This document shows positions 16,836 to 27,100 of a DNA stretch of 64,000 nt, piece after piece. The notes beneath the pieces were generated by a model. That model had not been told where the DNA came from. It saw only the letters and a list, made by a program, of their open reading frames with translations, and made no database searches. The stretch is from contig NZ_QWGE01000001.1 of the NCBI RefSeq assembly GCF_003576375.1, positions 496,001 to 560,000 on the forward strand, in the 5' to 3' direction. The translations under genes and the position numbers were made by a program. Positions within the stretch are counted from its first letter, which is position 1, and each line of letters starts with the position of its first letter. Source of the stretch: Pontibacter oryzae (GTDB lineage Bacteria > Bacteroidota > Bacteroidia > Cytophagales > Hymenobacteraceae).

Positions 16836-18581
16836 TTATAAATCGAAAGAAAATTCTTTATCGAGAGCCCGCAAATATTTTAAAGCCTCGCTCGATCCTG
16901 AGAGAGCACCAGCCAACTGTTTAGGCCCAACAACAATGGAAGCTAATTTTGCCCTGCTGGTTGCCACATTGTATCTGTTCCGGCTCAGGGAGTAGTCTTT
17001 TGAGGTATCTGGCAAAATATAGAAACATAGGTCTACATCCAGACCTTGTACTCTATCAACTGTTTCAATCAATACCTTTTTACCTTTGAGTTCAGGCAGC
17101 AAACTTGATTGTAAAAATTTAGCTGTGTCCACAAAGGGGGTCAGGATAGCTACTTCAAGCTGCTTTGTGTCAATTTCTTGTATGGAGTTCTTCAAGAATT
17201 GTAAGGATAAGCCCGGCTCTTTTGTGCGAGGCATAGCCAGTTTTATAAGCGTTGGACCTCCATCTGGATGAATATATTTCTCAAATGAGCCTAAATGTGC
17301 CAGATACTTTGTTTTAGTTTTCTTATTGCCCGATTTAAGAGTGTTCTCATAAAAATAGTTTGTGTAGGATACTGACCTGCCTGTTAATCTATATGAAATG
17401 ATTTTTCTTAGGTAGGCATAATCAGAAATTTGAACGAAGGTTTCTAACCCGTTTATGAGTTTATAAATGTGTTTCGATATTCGCTCAGGTCTGTTCTGGT
17501 TTACGATAGGCTCAAGCTGGTATGAATCTCCAACAACTATTACTTTCTTACCCATTTTTAGAGCTCCGGCAATGGTTGTCAGAAATGCCTGGCTTGCCTC
17601 TTCCACGATCACATAATCAAATACAGCCTGATTGAATTCTTCCCATGCATTGGAGAAAGTATAATACGTCGCCAGTATAAGGCTGCCAGGGATTGCGGTT
17701 ACCTGAGAAATAGGCTGTAGCTTTGGAAACTGAGCTATCTCATTAGTTTTTAGACTTCTCTTATACACTACACCCTGATCTAGGTATGGCTTCAAGAACT
17801 CTTTGTTACAAACCTCTACTACAGCTTTATTAGTTTGGGCAGTAAGCAATACTGAATTATTTTTTGACAGCAACTCAGACACAATTTGCGCAACTAAATG
17901 AGTTTTGCCTGTACCTGGAGGTCCTTGTATCGAAATAACATTTTCCTTCTCAGCACGAGATATTAAATCCAGATATTGCTTATCACTATCAACCGTTATC
18001 TCCGGAAACCGATTTTCCTCTAATGTATATTCAAAGTTAAGTAACCGGCAGTAACTGGCATTAGAAGTACTGTTGCTCTTTACCTCTTCTGTTAGCTTTT
18101 TTAAATTGATTAAATACTCATAAGGTGGCTCTTTAGGCCCCAATAGCACTACTGCATTTGGCTTAAGCCCATTTAAAAATTCTGGACTTACATCATTGAA
18201 AATTCCAGCTATTCTATTAGGATCTCCAGACAATGATTCAGTGTAGTTAACCAATTTAACTTCAGTAATATCTTGTTCTGCAACATCACCTATAAAGTCT
18301 TGATATGTCCTTCTTCCCCAGCTGCTCTCATGCACAAACTCTGGGCTCACCAAAAAACAAAGATATTCGCTATCTAGCCTTGGCAACTTCTCACCAGCAC
18401 TAAGCTTAAAGTCTATGAATATATTGCCCCTTTTAGGATCATAACCAGTATACAAACCTCTGTGAAGCTTACCATTGGCTTTTAGTGAAGCTGCCGATGA
18501 ATAAAATATCTCTTTAACGGCCAACTCAAGCGTATCCAGTTCTCTCTGGTAAAACTGATTCTGCTCATCAAGTGTCATCAT
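16836..18581 (-). CDS. UPF1-like SF1 helicase (AAA_11/AAA_12)
   Basis: A 581-aa helicase of the DNA2/UPF1 group. Walker A is IQGPPGTGKTHLVAQI (about 222), motif II is VIVEEASQAFL (about 328), motif III is VVGDSYQLEPI, motif V is VDRVQGLDVDL and motif VI is NRYNVATSRAKL. All motifs are complete. The first 190 residues (FIDFKLSAGEKLPRLDSEYL and following) form an N-terminal domain I cannot place. No nuclease domain is attached. The start at 18581 lies ten bases downstream of the sacsin-like gene's stop, so the two belong to one transcript. UPF1-like helicases act on RNA or DNA; in defence operons they are usually paired with large ATPases or nucleases, as here. Confidence 0.88.
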   Translation of the reverse strand: MMTLDEQNQFYQRELDTLELAVKEIFYSSAASLKANGKLHRGLYTGYDPKRGNIFIDFKLSAGEKLPRLDSEYLCFLVSPEFVHESSWGRRTYQDFIGDVAEQDITEVKLVNYTESLSGDPNRIAGIFNDVSPEFLNGLKPNAVVLLGPKEPPYEYLINLKKLTEEVKSNSTSNASYCRLLNFEYTLEENRFPEITVDSDKQYLDLISRAEKENVISIQGPPGTGKTHLVAQIVSELLSKNNSVLLTAQTNKAVVEVCNKEFLKPYLDQGVVYKRSLKTNEIAQFPKLQPISQVTAIPGSLILATYYTFSNAWEEFNQAVFDYVIVEEASQAFLTTIAGALKMGKKVIVVGDSYQLEPIVNQNRPERISKHIYKLINGLETFVQISDYAYLRKIISYRLTGRSVSYTNYFYENTLKSGNKKTKTKYLAHLGSFEKYIHPDGGPTLIKLAMPRTKEPGLSLQFLKNSIQEIDTKQLEVAILTPFVDTAKFLQSSLLPELKGKKVLIETVDRVQGLDVDLCFYILPDTSKDYSLSRNRYNVATSRAKLASIVVGPKQLAGALSGSSEALKYLRALDKEFSFDL

Positions 18582-18590
18582 TGCTCCTTT

Positions 18591-21500
18591 TTAAAATGTG
18601 CTTGGGTCAAAATCAGACTGACCTTTGAGTGACTGATTTTGCTTTCTTTCCTCCCGAGAATCATAAAGTTTCTTTCTCATTTCTTCTGAAGTCACGAACA
18701 TGAAGTGAGACTGATATTGGCGAGCCACACTAATCACCTGCCGAAACTGCTCTTTATCCTTATTATTCTTTGCCCTTAGCAAGAAGTAACTGTTTTCTGG
18801 ATTCTCAATCAGTTCATCTATTCCGACAAAATGCTTTACTTGTCCATTAGGATAAAGAACAATAACGCCTGTTTCAGACTCATATAAGTCTTCCATTATA
18901 CCAGGAGTAAGGAACAGTAAACCGCCCACAGCAGAATGGAAGTAAAATTTATAAGATATTCCATCTTTCTTGGCATTGTATATTGCATTACCTGATATAA
19001 AAGATACAGAGAATTCAAAGCCTGAATCCGCTAAGTGTATAATTCCTTTCTGCAACGCCTCTTTATTCTTAGACATTTGTACTACTTTGTCCAAGTCTCG
19101 GAAATCTCTCACTATTTCCTCATACTCTGTTGCATAATTTGGATCATCATAATCCTCCTCTTCTCTTCTTCTAGGCTCAGATTTGTCTGCAATTATACCT
19201 TTTACTAACTCAAGTATATGTGCAGTATCACTTAACTGAAGAGATAGTGCTAATTCTTGATCATCTTGTATGTTAGTATAATATGAGCCATCATGTTCCA
19301 ATACCTTTTCTTCAGTTTCATAGACAACAATTGCCTCATCAAATACAGTATCCATCCTGCTAAATTCAGATTGAATTCTATAAATTTTATAAGTGTCTCT
19401 GTAAGCCCAGTTTTGGTAGAACTGATTGCCCCACAGTTCTGCATCTTCTATACAAGCAGGATCAAGTACGTTCTTTTCGATTTCAACTGCCTTTTTCCCT
19501 AAAATTAACGATAGCTTCACGGGACAAAAAGATGGAATTAGAGGGATATTATTCGCATTAGCAACAACGCTAACTTGTCTAATTTCTTCTTCCGTAAAAT
19601 CAGAAGGGATAAAATATTTTGCAGCTTTGGTAAAGCTATAAGCTGTTATCCCATCTTCTTCAAAGCTCTCTTGTATTACATGGCTTATCACATGCCCTGC
19701 CTTCCCCAGCATGGCCTCACATAATTCTACATAAGCTTTGGCTTGATGTGAAGAAAGAATTTCAAATGTGCTGACTAACCATTCAAGAGTGCGGTTATAT
19801 GCGCCAATTGGTATTTCCTTTGAATGAATTAAAGATGAGTAAGTATCATCAAATTCATCTTTCAGGAATTGTTGACGGAGTTCAATTAGGTCCGAATCTG
19901 CCCCTTTAAGACCTGACTTATAAAGAAACTCCAGATTAGATTTATCTAGTTTACCCCAAGTTTCAAGCCATTTAGGAGGCTCCTCAATTGACCCTTCAAG
20001 CCTAAGTCTAGCGTCAAGTATTATAGCATCATGGTTATTAACTTGCAAACATTTTAACAGAGGAAGAAAGTGATATGCTTTTTGTTTCTTTATCTCATCT
20101 AAAAATCCATTTGTGAACCTTTCTGATAATCCAGAATTGAAATTAAGGCCAGTTATAAGTTTAAAACCAGCATCAAAAAGGCAAACTGCAAAAGCAAGTT
20201 TATAGCCTGAATAAGTTTTATCTTTCTTAAATATTTCTTCAATTTCTTTAGCAGTCACTCTATGAGGCTCAAATAGTTTTTCTAGCTCTTTAGATGACCA
20301 CTTCGGGAGTATAGTTTTGATCTCTTTAATTGAAAGCCCCTTGTTATTTGTTTCAATTAGCTGTGAGAGCTCAAAAACATATTGCTTGTTACTTTCGGTG
20401 TTACTTTTTAGTACAACATCCTGAGCTGTATTGTATTCTTCTCTGGTTTTACCATCAATGGTAATAGCTTTCCTTACACAATTTAATAAGTCAACTTCTG
20501 TCTTTGATAACTCTTCTTTTAATAATATAGGCTTTATTAAATTAAGAGTTGACAAAGACCACGTATTAGTACCTTCATCAGTAGTATAAAGCGGAATTTC
20601 AGAAATATTGCTTAAAAACTTAAGCTCTCTTTCAGCACCTTTCCCCTCTATAAACTCAACGAGCTTGCAATCGTATTCAGCCTCATTTAAAAGGTGATCA
20701 ATCAACTCCCGCTCATACATAAGCTTGAGATCTTCTAAGGCTTTGTCTCTTATGCTACCTGGCAACAGGAAATAACTGTTCTCATAACCATTAAAAGAAC
20801 ACGCATATTCGTACAGTTTTTTATTTGCCCTGACCTGATGTGTACCACCAGTCTTATTAATCCCTATCTGAATATTAGAGCTATCTGTACTTTTTAAAAG
20901 TACCCGATTAAACAATGGCTCTTTATGTTCAGACGACTTTAAATACTTAATCAAAGCATCAATGGAAGATACAGGCACCTCTAAATCACTCTGCATATAA
21001 CTTACCACAGACTCATCTTTACACTTAAAAGCAGCACTTTCAATAAAGTCAAGCGCTTCGTAAACAGGAAGGCTAAGTTTATAATTACTGCATTCTTCCA
21101 GAATCTCTTTTACAGCATGAAATTCATCCCTTGTTAGATTCCTAAGGGCATCATTATACAGCACATTACCAGGAATGTCAAAAAGCAATTCATCAACTGT
21201 AGAGGTACAGATAACCTCTATACTTTGGCGGGATAAATCCTCATATTCACTCTCGTCTAAATACTTTTTAAGTGCCTCATAAAATGAGGGCAGAGTATCT
21301 GCATTTACTTTTGCCTTAACTAATTCTAAGTGTTTCTCATTACATACAATTTCATCGATTACCTTGTCGAAAGTAATGGTAGCGTCAGCTAATGGAGTAT
21401 TCTTGATTAGCTGCCAGTCAGCAAATGTTAAATAAAATTGATTGAATGATGGATGAAGATTTGGTGTATCTTGATGGACAAGTGCTTTTAGTGGGAGATT

Positions 21501-24005
21501 AAGGCCTCCTTTTGTAGGGAAAATAGCAAGTTCTGAAATTGCTATTTCATAATAATTACCTCTTATAGACTTAATAAAGCTTAATAGGTTGATTGCCTCA
21601 GCAGTGTTATAATCTTGTGAAGCGGCTAACGATTTTATTTTACTATAGAGTAGCTCTGCATTTTTGTTAAGGCTTTCATCTGTTACTAGAGTATTGATAA
21701 TATTGGTATACGAACTAAAATCATCTGAAAACCTTAATCCTGTCTTAACCAATACATCTGCATATTTTTTCAGTTTGCTTGTAGTAATCAATAAAGCATA
21801 TTGGTCCTTTTCATTGAGCCACTCAATATATCCAGATGTTAGTCTAAGTTCTTTAGCTTCGTAAAACCAAGATTTGCTATGATTATCAAAAGAATGCTGA
21901 ATGTCACATGAAATTTCTTTATTAAACTGAAAAAGATTAAGTGTACATAGCACTTCAGTAAGTTTATCTGTAAGCTGATGTACTTCGCATTGAGGTATCA
22001 AATCTTCTTCAACCCAATTGATAAAGGGTTTGATAGTTTCTGATGGGACATTTACCAACCATTTTTTAAGAGCTAGGCATTTTTCATCATCAGCTAATGC
22101 TTCCAGTAATTCAGCATATCCTATTTTGGTAATCTCCCCGAATACTTCTTTCTTAAGTATTCTGCTATCAATATCGCTAGCTGGCAACTTTTTGCCTGTA
22201 CCTGTTATCTCATGATATAGCGATACAGGTATAACTTTTGTAATACCGATCAGATCTAGTACGGTATCTTTCTGATGCTGCAGTTCACCGTCCTCGTTCC
22301 GTATAAATGCTACTTCCTCTATTGCTTGTAGGTATGAATTGTTAAAATACTTAACTAGCTCGGTTACGTCATTGTCCTCTGCTTCCATCTCATTAGGCAG
22401 GAGCAGGTTTAGATAATTAGGTTCATCTTGGAGAGCAAGGTTTGCTACCCATTCAACCATCTTTTTGCCTATCAAACCCATCAATAAATGATTCCATGGA
22501 TTATCTCCTTGTAGCTCTTCACGATTTGAAGAAGGTATAAAATCCGCATTTACTAGAAAAGGCAGTCGAAGACGATTCTCACGCATAGGTAAGTAAGTGT
22601 AGAAGTAAGAGAACCTTTCATTCTTCTTAAAAGAAGGTTCTTCATCTACTTTACCTTTAAAAACCGGTGCGGCGAATGACACAGTAGCAGCTTTGAATGC
22701 AGCAATTTTGGGAGGTATAGTCTCCAATTTTTTACCATCTTTAGTACTAAAGAAGTAGCGTTTTTCCCCTATTTCTATAGTATCTTCTTCTTCACAGCGA
22801 ACTAAATCTATATCAAGCTCTTCAATTAATTCGTCGTTTACAGGTACTGCAAATTCTTTAGTTGTATAGGTTAGAAACTCAGATGGCTTTGGCTTTGGGA
22901 AATCCAGCTTTATGCTAACTACATCATCTTGCTTCTTCTTATTAACTCTAAGAAAATGATTACTGAATTGCACGAGAGAAGTATTTCTTAAGAAAAGCAG
23001 GAATCTGCCATCATCAAATAACTCCTTTATCTCATTTTCATAACCTGTTAAGCTATTAGCTCCTATTTTAAGTCCAATGCTTACATTGTTATTCTTTGTG
23101 AAATCACTTTTCTCTAAATCATCAGGCAAAGTGTCTGCCCACAGAGGCAGTAGCTGCCATGGAATACTGGTTAAGCCCTGAAACTTCTTGGAAGCACTTG
23201 CATATTTCTTTTGATCATCTTCACGCAGCCCTGGATACTTGATGTATTTATCTCTGCCCTCAAAGTAAAACGTATTAAAGCTTTTATAGCTTTCGTTGTA
23301 TCTATCAAACTTGAAGTTGAAACCACCAGATTTAATGATAACTTCTTCAGAATCTGTAAAAACTGACTTAAAGCCTATACCCTTATAACCTGTTTTATCC
23401 TGGCGCTTCTGTTTGGTACTTTCTGCAGCACTTGTGATAGACTCTACATCATCTTTATCAAAAGGAAGTCCATCATGCATCAGGATAAGGTAATCACCTT
23501 TTGTCTCCAGATAAAACCTAACATCTCCTGAAGATGTAGGCACATCATCTGCATTCTGCAAGAGCTCAAAAAACATCCGTTTTCTTGAGGAATAAAGCCC
23601 TTTTCCTACCTCTTTTAGTAAGCTGGCAATAATTAAGTTGGCATCTGGGTTATCCAGGCGTTCAAAACGTTGCTTTATAACTTCCTGAAAAGGGTTATTA
23701 TCTAACTTTTTGTATCCTTTCTTTTTATCAATATTGAGGTAATACTTATCTCCGGTTTTGGTACGGATACTCTCAGGTGCTAACGCAATACTAAACTCAT
23801 AAAACCCGCCATCTTCTAACTCAAGGATACTTATTGGTATACCAACCCCCATTCTGCGGCCTGTATCAGGGTGAATTAGATACTTACACTCATTAGCAGA
23901 GATAAGCTCGTTCAGATAGCCGCGTTCATCATTTAATTTGGAATATATACCGTAGAAACGGTTTTCAGGCACGTGCTGTGCCGACAAGAAGTCTTGTATG
24001 GTCAT
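18591..24005 (-). CDS. Sacsin-like GHKL ATPase, 1804 aa
   Basis: The N-terminal 250 residues carry a GHKL (Hsp90/sacsin-like) ATPase: N-box FFELLQNADDVP (about 148), G1-type box LMHDGLPFDKDDV, and GYKGIGFKSVF (about 212). About 1400 residues of helical, poorly conserved sequence follow. A folded C-terminal domain comes last (DLDKVVQMSKNKEALQKG, then FYFHSAVGGLLFLTPGI), in the position where DUF3883 often sits, though I cannot confirm that family. Such proteins appear in defence islands, presumably as switching platforms; the target is unknown. The gene begins right after a strong terminator that follows the methylase gene and ends ten bases before the SF1 helicase start, so it is the first gene of the second half of the locus. 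Its central part is distinctly AT-rich. Confidence 0.85.
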   Translation of the reverse strand: MTIQDFLSAQHVPENRFYGIYSKLNDERGYLNELISANECKYLIHPDTGRRMGVGIPISILELEDGGFYEFSIALAPESIRTKTGDKYYLNIDKKKGYKKLDNNPFQEVIKQRFERLDNPDANLIIASLLKEVGKGLYSSRKRMFFELLQNADDVPTSSGDVRFYLETKGDYLILMHDGLPFDKDDVESITSAAESTKQKRQDKTGYKGIGFKSVFTDSEEVIIKSGGFNFKFDRYNESYKSFNTFYFEGRDKYIKYPGLREDDQKKYASASKKFQGLTSIPWQLLPLWADTLPDDLEKSDFTKNNNVSIGLKIGANSLTGYENEIKELFDDGRFLLFLRNTSLVQFSNHFLRVNKKKQDDVVSIKLDFPKPKPSEFLTYTTKEFAVPVNDELIEELDIDLVRCEEEDTIEIGEKRYFFSTKDGKKLETIPPKIAAFKAATVSFAAPVFKGKVDEEPSFKKNERFSYFYTYLPMRENRLRLPFLVNADFIPSSNREELQGDNPWNHLLMGLIGKKMVEWVANLALQDEPNYLNLLLPNEMEAEDNDVTELVKYFNNSYLQAIEEVAFIRNEDGELQHQKDTVLDLIGITKVIPVSLYHEITGTGKKLPASDIDSRILKKEVFGEITKIGYAELLEALADDEKCLALKKWLVNVPSETIKPFINWVEEDLIPQCEVHQLTDKLTEVLCTLNLFQFNKEISCDIQHSFDNHSKSWFYEAKELRLTSGYIEWLNEKDQYALLITTSKLKKYADVLVKTGLRFSDDFSSYTNIINTLVTDESLNKNAELLYSKIKSLAASQDYNTAEAINLLSFIKSIRGNYYEIAISELAIFPTKGGLNLPLKALVHQDTPNLHPSFNQFYLTFADWQLIKNTPLADATITFDKVIDEIVCNEKHLELVKAKVNADTLPSFYEALKKYLDESEYEDLSRQSIEVICTSTVDELLFDIPGNVLYNDALRNLTRDEFHAVKEILEECSNYKLSLPVYEALDFIESAAFKCKDESVVSYMQSDLEVPVSSIDALIKYLKSSEHKEPLFNRVLLKSTDSSNIQIGINKTGGTHQVRANKKLYEYACSFNGYENSYFLLPGSIRDKALEDLKLMYERELIDHLLNEAEYDCKLVEFIEGKGAERELKFLSNISEIPLYTTDEGTNTWSLSTLNLIKPILLKEELSKTEVDLLNCVRKAITIDGKTREEYNTAQDVVLKSNTESNKQYVFELSQLIETNNKGLSIKEIKTILPKWSSKELEKLFEPHRVTAKEIEEIFKKDKTYSGYKLAFAVCLFDAGFKLITGLNFNSGLSERFTNGFLDEIKKQKAYHFLPLLKCLQVNNHDAIILDARLRLEGSIEEPPKWLETWGKLDKSNLEFLYKSGLKGADSDLIELRQQFLKDEFDDTYSSLIHSKEIPIGAYNRTLEWLVSTFEILSSHQAKAYVELCEAMLGKAGHVISHVIQESFEEDGITAYSFTKAAKYFIPSDFTEEEIRQVSVVANANNIPLIPSFCPVKLSLILGKKAVEIEKNVLDPACIEDAELWGNQFYQNWAYRDTYKIYRIQSEFSRMDTVFDEAIVVYETEEKVLEHDGSYYTNIQDDQELALSLQLSDTAHILELVKGIIADKSEPRRREEEDYDDPNYATEYEEIVRDFRDLDKVVQMSKNKEALQKGIIHLADSGFEFSVSFISGNAIYNAKKDGISYKFYFHSAVGGLLFLTPGIMEDLYESETGVIVLYPNGQVKHFVGIDELIENPENSYFLLRAKNNKDKEQFRQVISVARQYQSHFMFVTSEEMRKKLYDSREERKQNQSLKGQSDFDPSTF

Positions 24006-24070
24006 GGTAAGGAAGGTATTTGTTTTCGATAGCTATATAGTAAAAGCAAGATAGTAATTAGTTTATAAAA

Positions 24071-24123
24071 AATATAAGCCTGTAGCCTTATAATTTAATA
24101 TTATAAGGCTACAGGCTTATATT
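24071..24123 (-). terminator. Strong terminator inside the defence locus
   Basis: A perfect 24-base stem (24071-24094 and 24100-24123) with a 5-base loop is followed on the minus strand by a run of six T. It lies between the methylase stop (24144) and the sacsin-like gene start (24005), so it should end or attenuate the SNF2-methylase transcript. Confidence 0.8.
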
Positions 24124-24143
24124 TTGCTGCGCTATGTTAGCGT

Positions 24144-27100
24144 TTATGCTTCTGTGGTAGGCGCTACTTCTACAGGTTCTTGCTCAAAAACCTTCTCAAA
24201 ATGCTTCCAGGCCAGCTTGTAGTCTTCTACCCGATCACACTTATCGAATGGGGCGTAATAGGTTACTTTTTTGCCATAGTATAGCTCACTCTTCTCTATG
24301 GTATGATCATATGTTTCGCCTTCCTGCAGGTTGCGTATTTGCTCCCATACAGGACGATCTACACCTACACCTGTAAGGCCTTTAGAGCAGGTAAAGACAA
24401 TATTTCCTTTCTGATCATACCAGGTATCATCTTCGTTCTGTTGTAGGACAGGGAACTGCACATTGTAGATAAGTATAAGTTCTTCCAAGCTCAGACCAAG
24501 AGCCATGGCAGTAATTACATCTATCTCAACGAGAGCCTGTCTACGTTCAAACCAGTTACGTAACGGAGTATCCCATGTCCATTCTTGGCTGAGGATCGAG
24601 AAAGGCTTTAAGCGAGAATCCCCCTTACTCCACTCATCTAAAACAAACTCCGCTTTCCAGCTTCTTTCCCAAAGGGTGGAATAGTATTGATTAAGACAGT
24701 TAAGTAATAGCACTCTGGCAATTAAAGCCGGTTTGTATTCATCGCTAACACCTAAAGGGAAGGATTGTATTGTAACATCATATAAATTTGATCTACCTAC
24801 CGTCTTGATGAAGAAATCTAAAACTATAGAAGATGTAAGGGCTGAAAACTCGAGCAGTCTTTCTGTGTTTTTAAATATTAAGCTTATCACACCATTTACA
24901 TGTGCAGCTTTAGGTGGAAGAATTGAACCAATAAGTGTTCTTTCACCTGATTGGCTCAACATTTTCCGAAACCCTACTTTATAGTGATCAAGCCAGTTGT
25001 CATACTTAGGATTACTTTCTCTATCCTTACCTATTGCAAAACCTCTCATAATACTACTATATTCCTCTGTCACATTATGAGGAACATAGTTTGTTCTTGG
25101 AAAATAGCTTGAATCTATAAGTAATGAATCTACATTATCATATTGATGGTGCTTTATACAGATTTCTTGAGGACACTTAAATAATGGATTTCCAACATAA
25201 AAGTGGGGCCCACTATAAATCATTTCATAGCTTTCAAAATCAGGATACTTGGTACTACGCTGAATATATCCTTCATTAACGTCGTTTGTTTCATGCCAAC
25301 CCTCACTTATTTTAGTTTCATATTGACTTACAGACGAAGAAAAGCTTCCAAACTGTTCTAGTACACTCATAATCTCCTGAGCATGAATACTTACAAGCCT
25401 TGCCTCTTCCCATTTATTACTTCCTTCAAAGGTATTCGCTAGTATTCTAAGTCGTTCCTCATCTATTTTTATTAGCCTACTGGAATGGGGCTTAATGTTC
25501 CAGGTATAACTCCCTGTTGCGTCATCTTTAATTTTAAGTCCATGGCACATTCCAGTACCATCATGCTTCTCACTTGAGCTAATAGTAGCTGGATGATATA
25601 AGTTGTTTACAGATACAAAGCTTATATCTTTCTTTCGACCAGAATATATATTAACACTATAAGTTACCCAGTGTAGAATCTCGGAGAATAATTTTAAAGT
25701 ATTGACGAACTGGAAGTGATACTTTAACCTCGGATAAATTTCCTTCCTTAGAGTCTGGCCTTTAGGATCATCATATACTCCTTCTGGGTGTAATAAGCCT
25801 AAAAATCCTTTTTCAGAAATCCAGTTGAAACCATTCGAAAGAACACATTTATAAAGATTAGTTTGCTGCCCTACTAATAAAGGATAGTTTTGATATGCGT
25901 TCATGAACGTGGCAGCAGATTCAGTTCCAACATATTCTTCAAAGTATGCTTCTTTATGTGCTGCCACCTCTAAGAATGAACTTTGTAGCTTACGTACTTT
26001 AGGAGCAGAAACTTTGCGAATCTCTAGTTCAGGGAAAGCTTCACCCATAAGCCCTTTCTCTTCAAACTGCAACTTCAGCCATGGCGGGTTACCAACAGCA
26101 ATATCAAAGCCTCCTCTTTCCCTAAAGACCTCGATAAACTCTAACTGATAATGAAAGAAGCGGTGTTGCTTATTTAGTTGGGCAACAATCTGCTGCCGTT
26201 TAGAAGAGAATAATTCCTGACGCTTATCAGTAACAAACTCCGAAATAGCTTCCTCAACAACTACCTTTTCATCATCATTTCTGTAAAATTGCAGTTCGCT
26301 TTGTTTTACTCCTCTAAGCGATTCACTCTGCATAGATTTAGTAGCATTAATACCATCCTTCTTGTCCTCAGGCTTAAAGTCAAGTATAGCTGCTACCTCA
26401 TCGAACCATTGCTTTCGGGTAGGTAACTCAGAAGCGTCGCGCACATCCCAGAACCACAGGCTACACCAGTAGTCCATCACGCGCTTCAGCTTAAAGTATG
26501 GCGCATTTTTGCCAAAGCGAGCCTCTACTAGTTCCTCTTTCTCAGCATAAGAATGGAAGTGCAGCGTTGGCTTTTCAACACCAAAAATGCCCGGCAAATC
26601 GCGGGTAAAGGCATTTACTTTCTGCTGAAAGCGGTAATGTTGTTCAAGTAACTTATCAATCTGCTCAGAAAGCTTTTGTAGTAATTGGTACTCATCGGCA
26701 CGTAGCGGCTCACAAAACTTTTTGCGCCAGTCGCTTACGCGCTTGGCCTCGTCGGGGTATTCGCCTTTAAGCAACTTTATACCTGCCGAAGGTACCATGT
26801 TCACATCTGGCAACAGAAAATGGTATACTTCATCTTCTTTTCGATTGATCTTCTCTTTGCCAAAAGCCAATGCCTTAGGCGCCTCGTTCCACCACTCTTT
26901 TTTCTCACACTTTGTACCTGCTTTACCAATAGGCACAAAAGCAAACTGCTTATGGCGGTATACCTTTAACCAGGCACCTACTACGGCATTACCTACTCCC
27001 AGGCGGTAACCGAAGAAAGGCGTATGCATTTCTTTGTGTATCACGTTAAGCCACAGCGAGAGCTTGCCCAGCTCTACTGCGGTTGGGTTAAGGTCAACGC

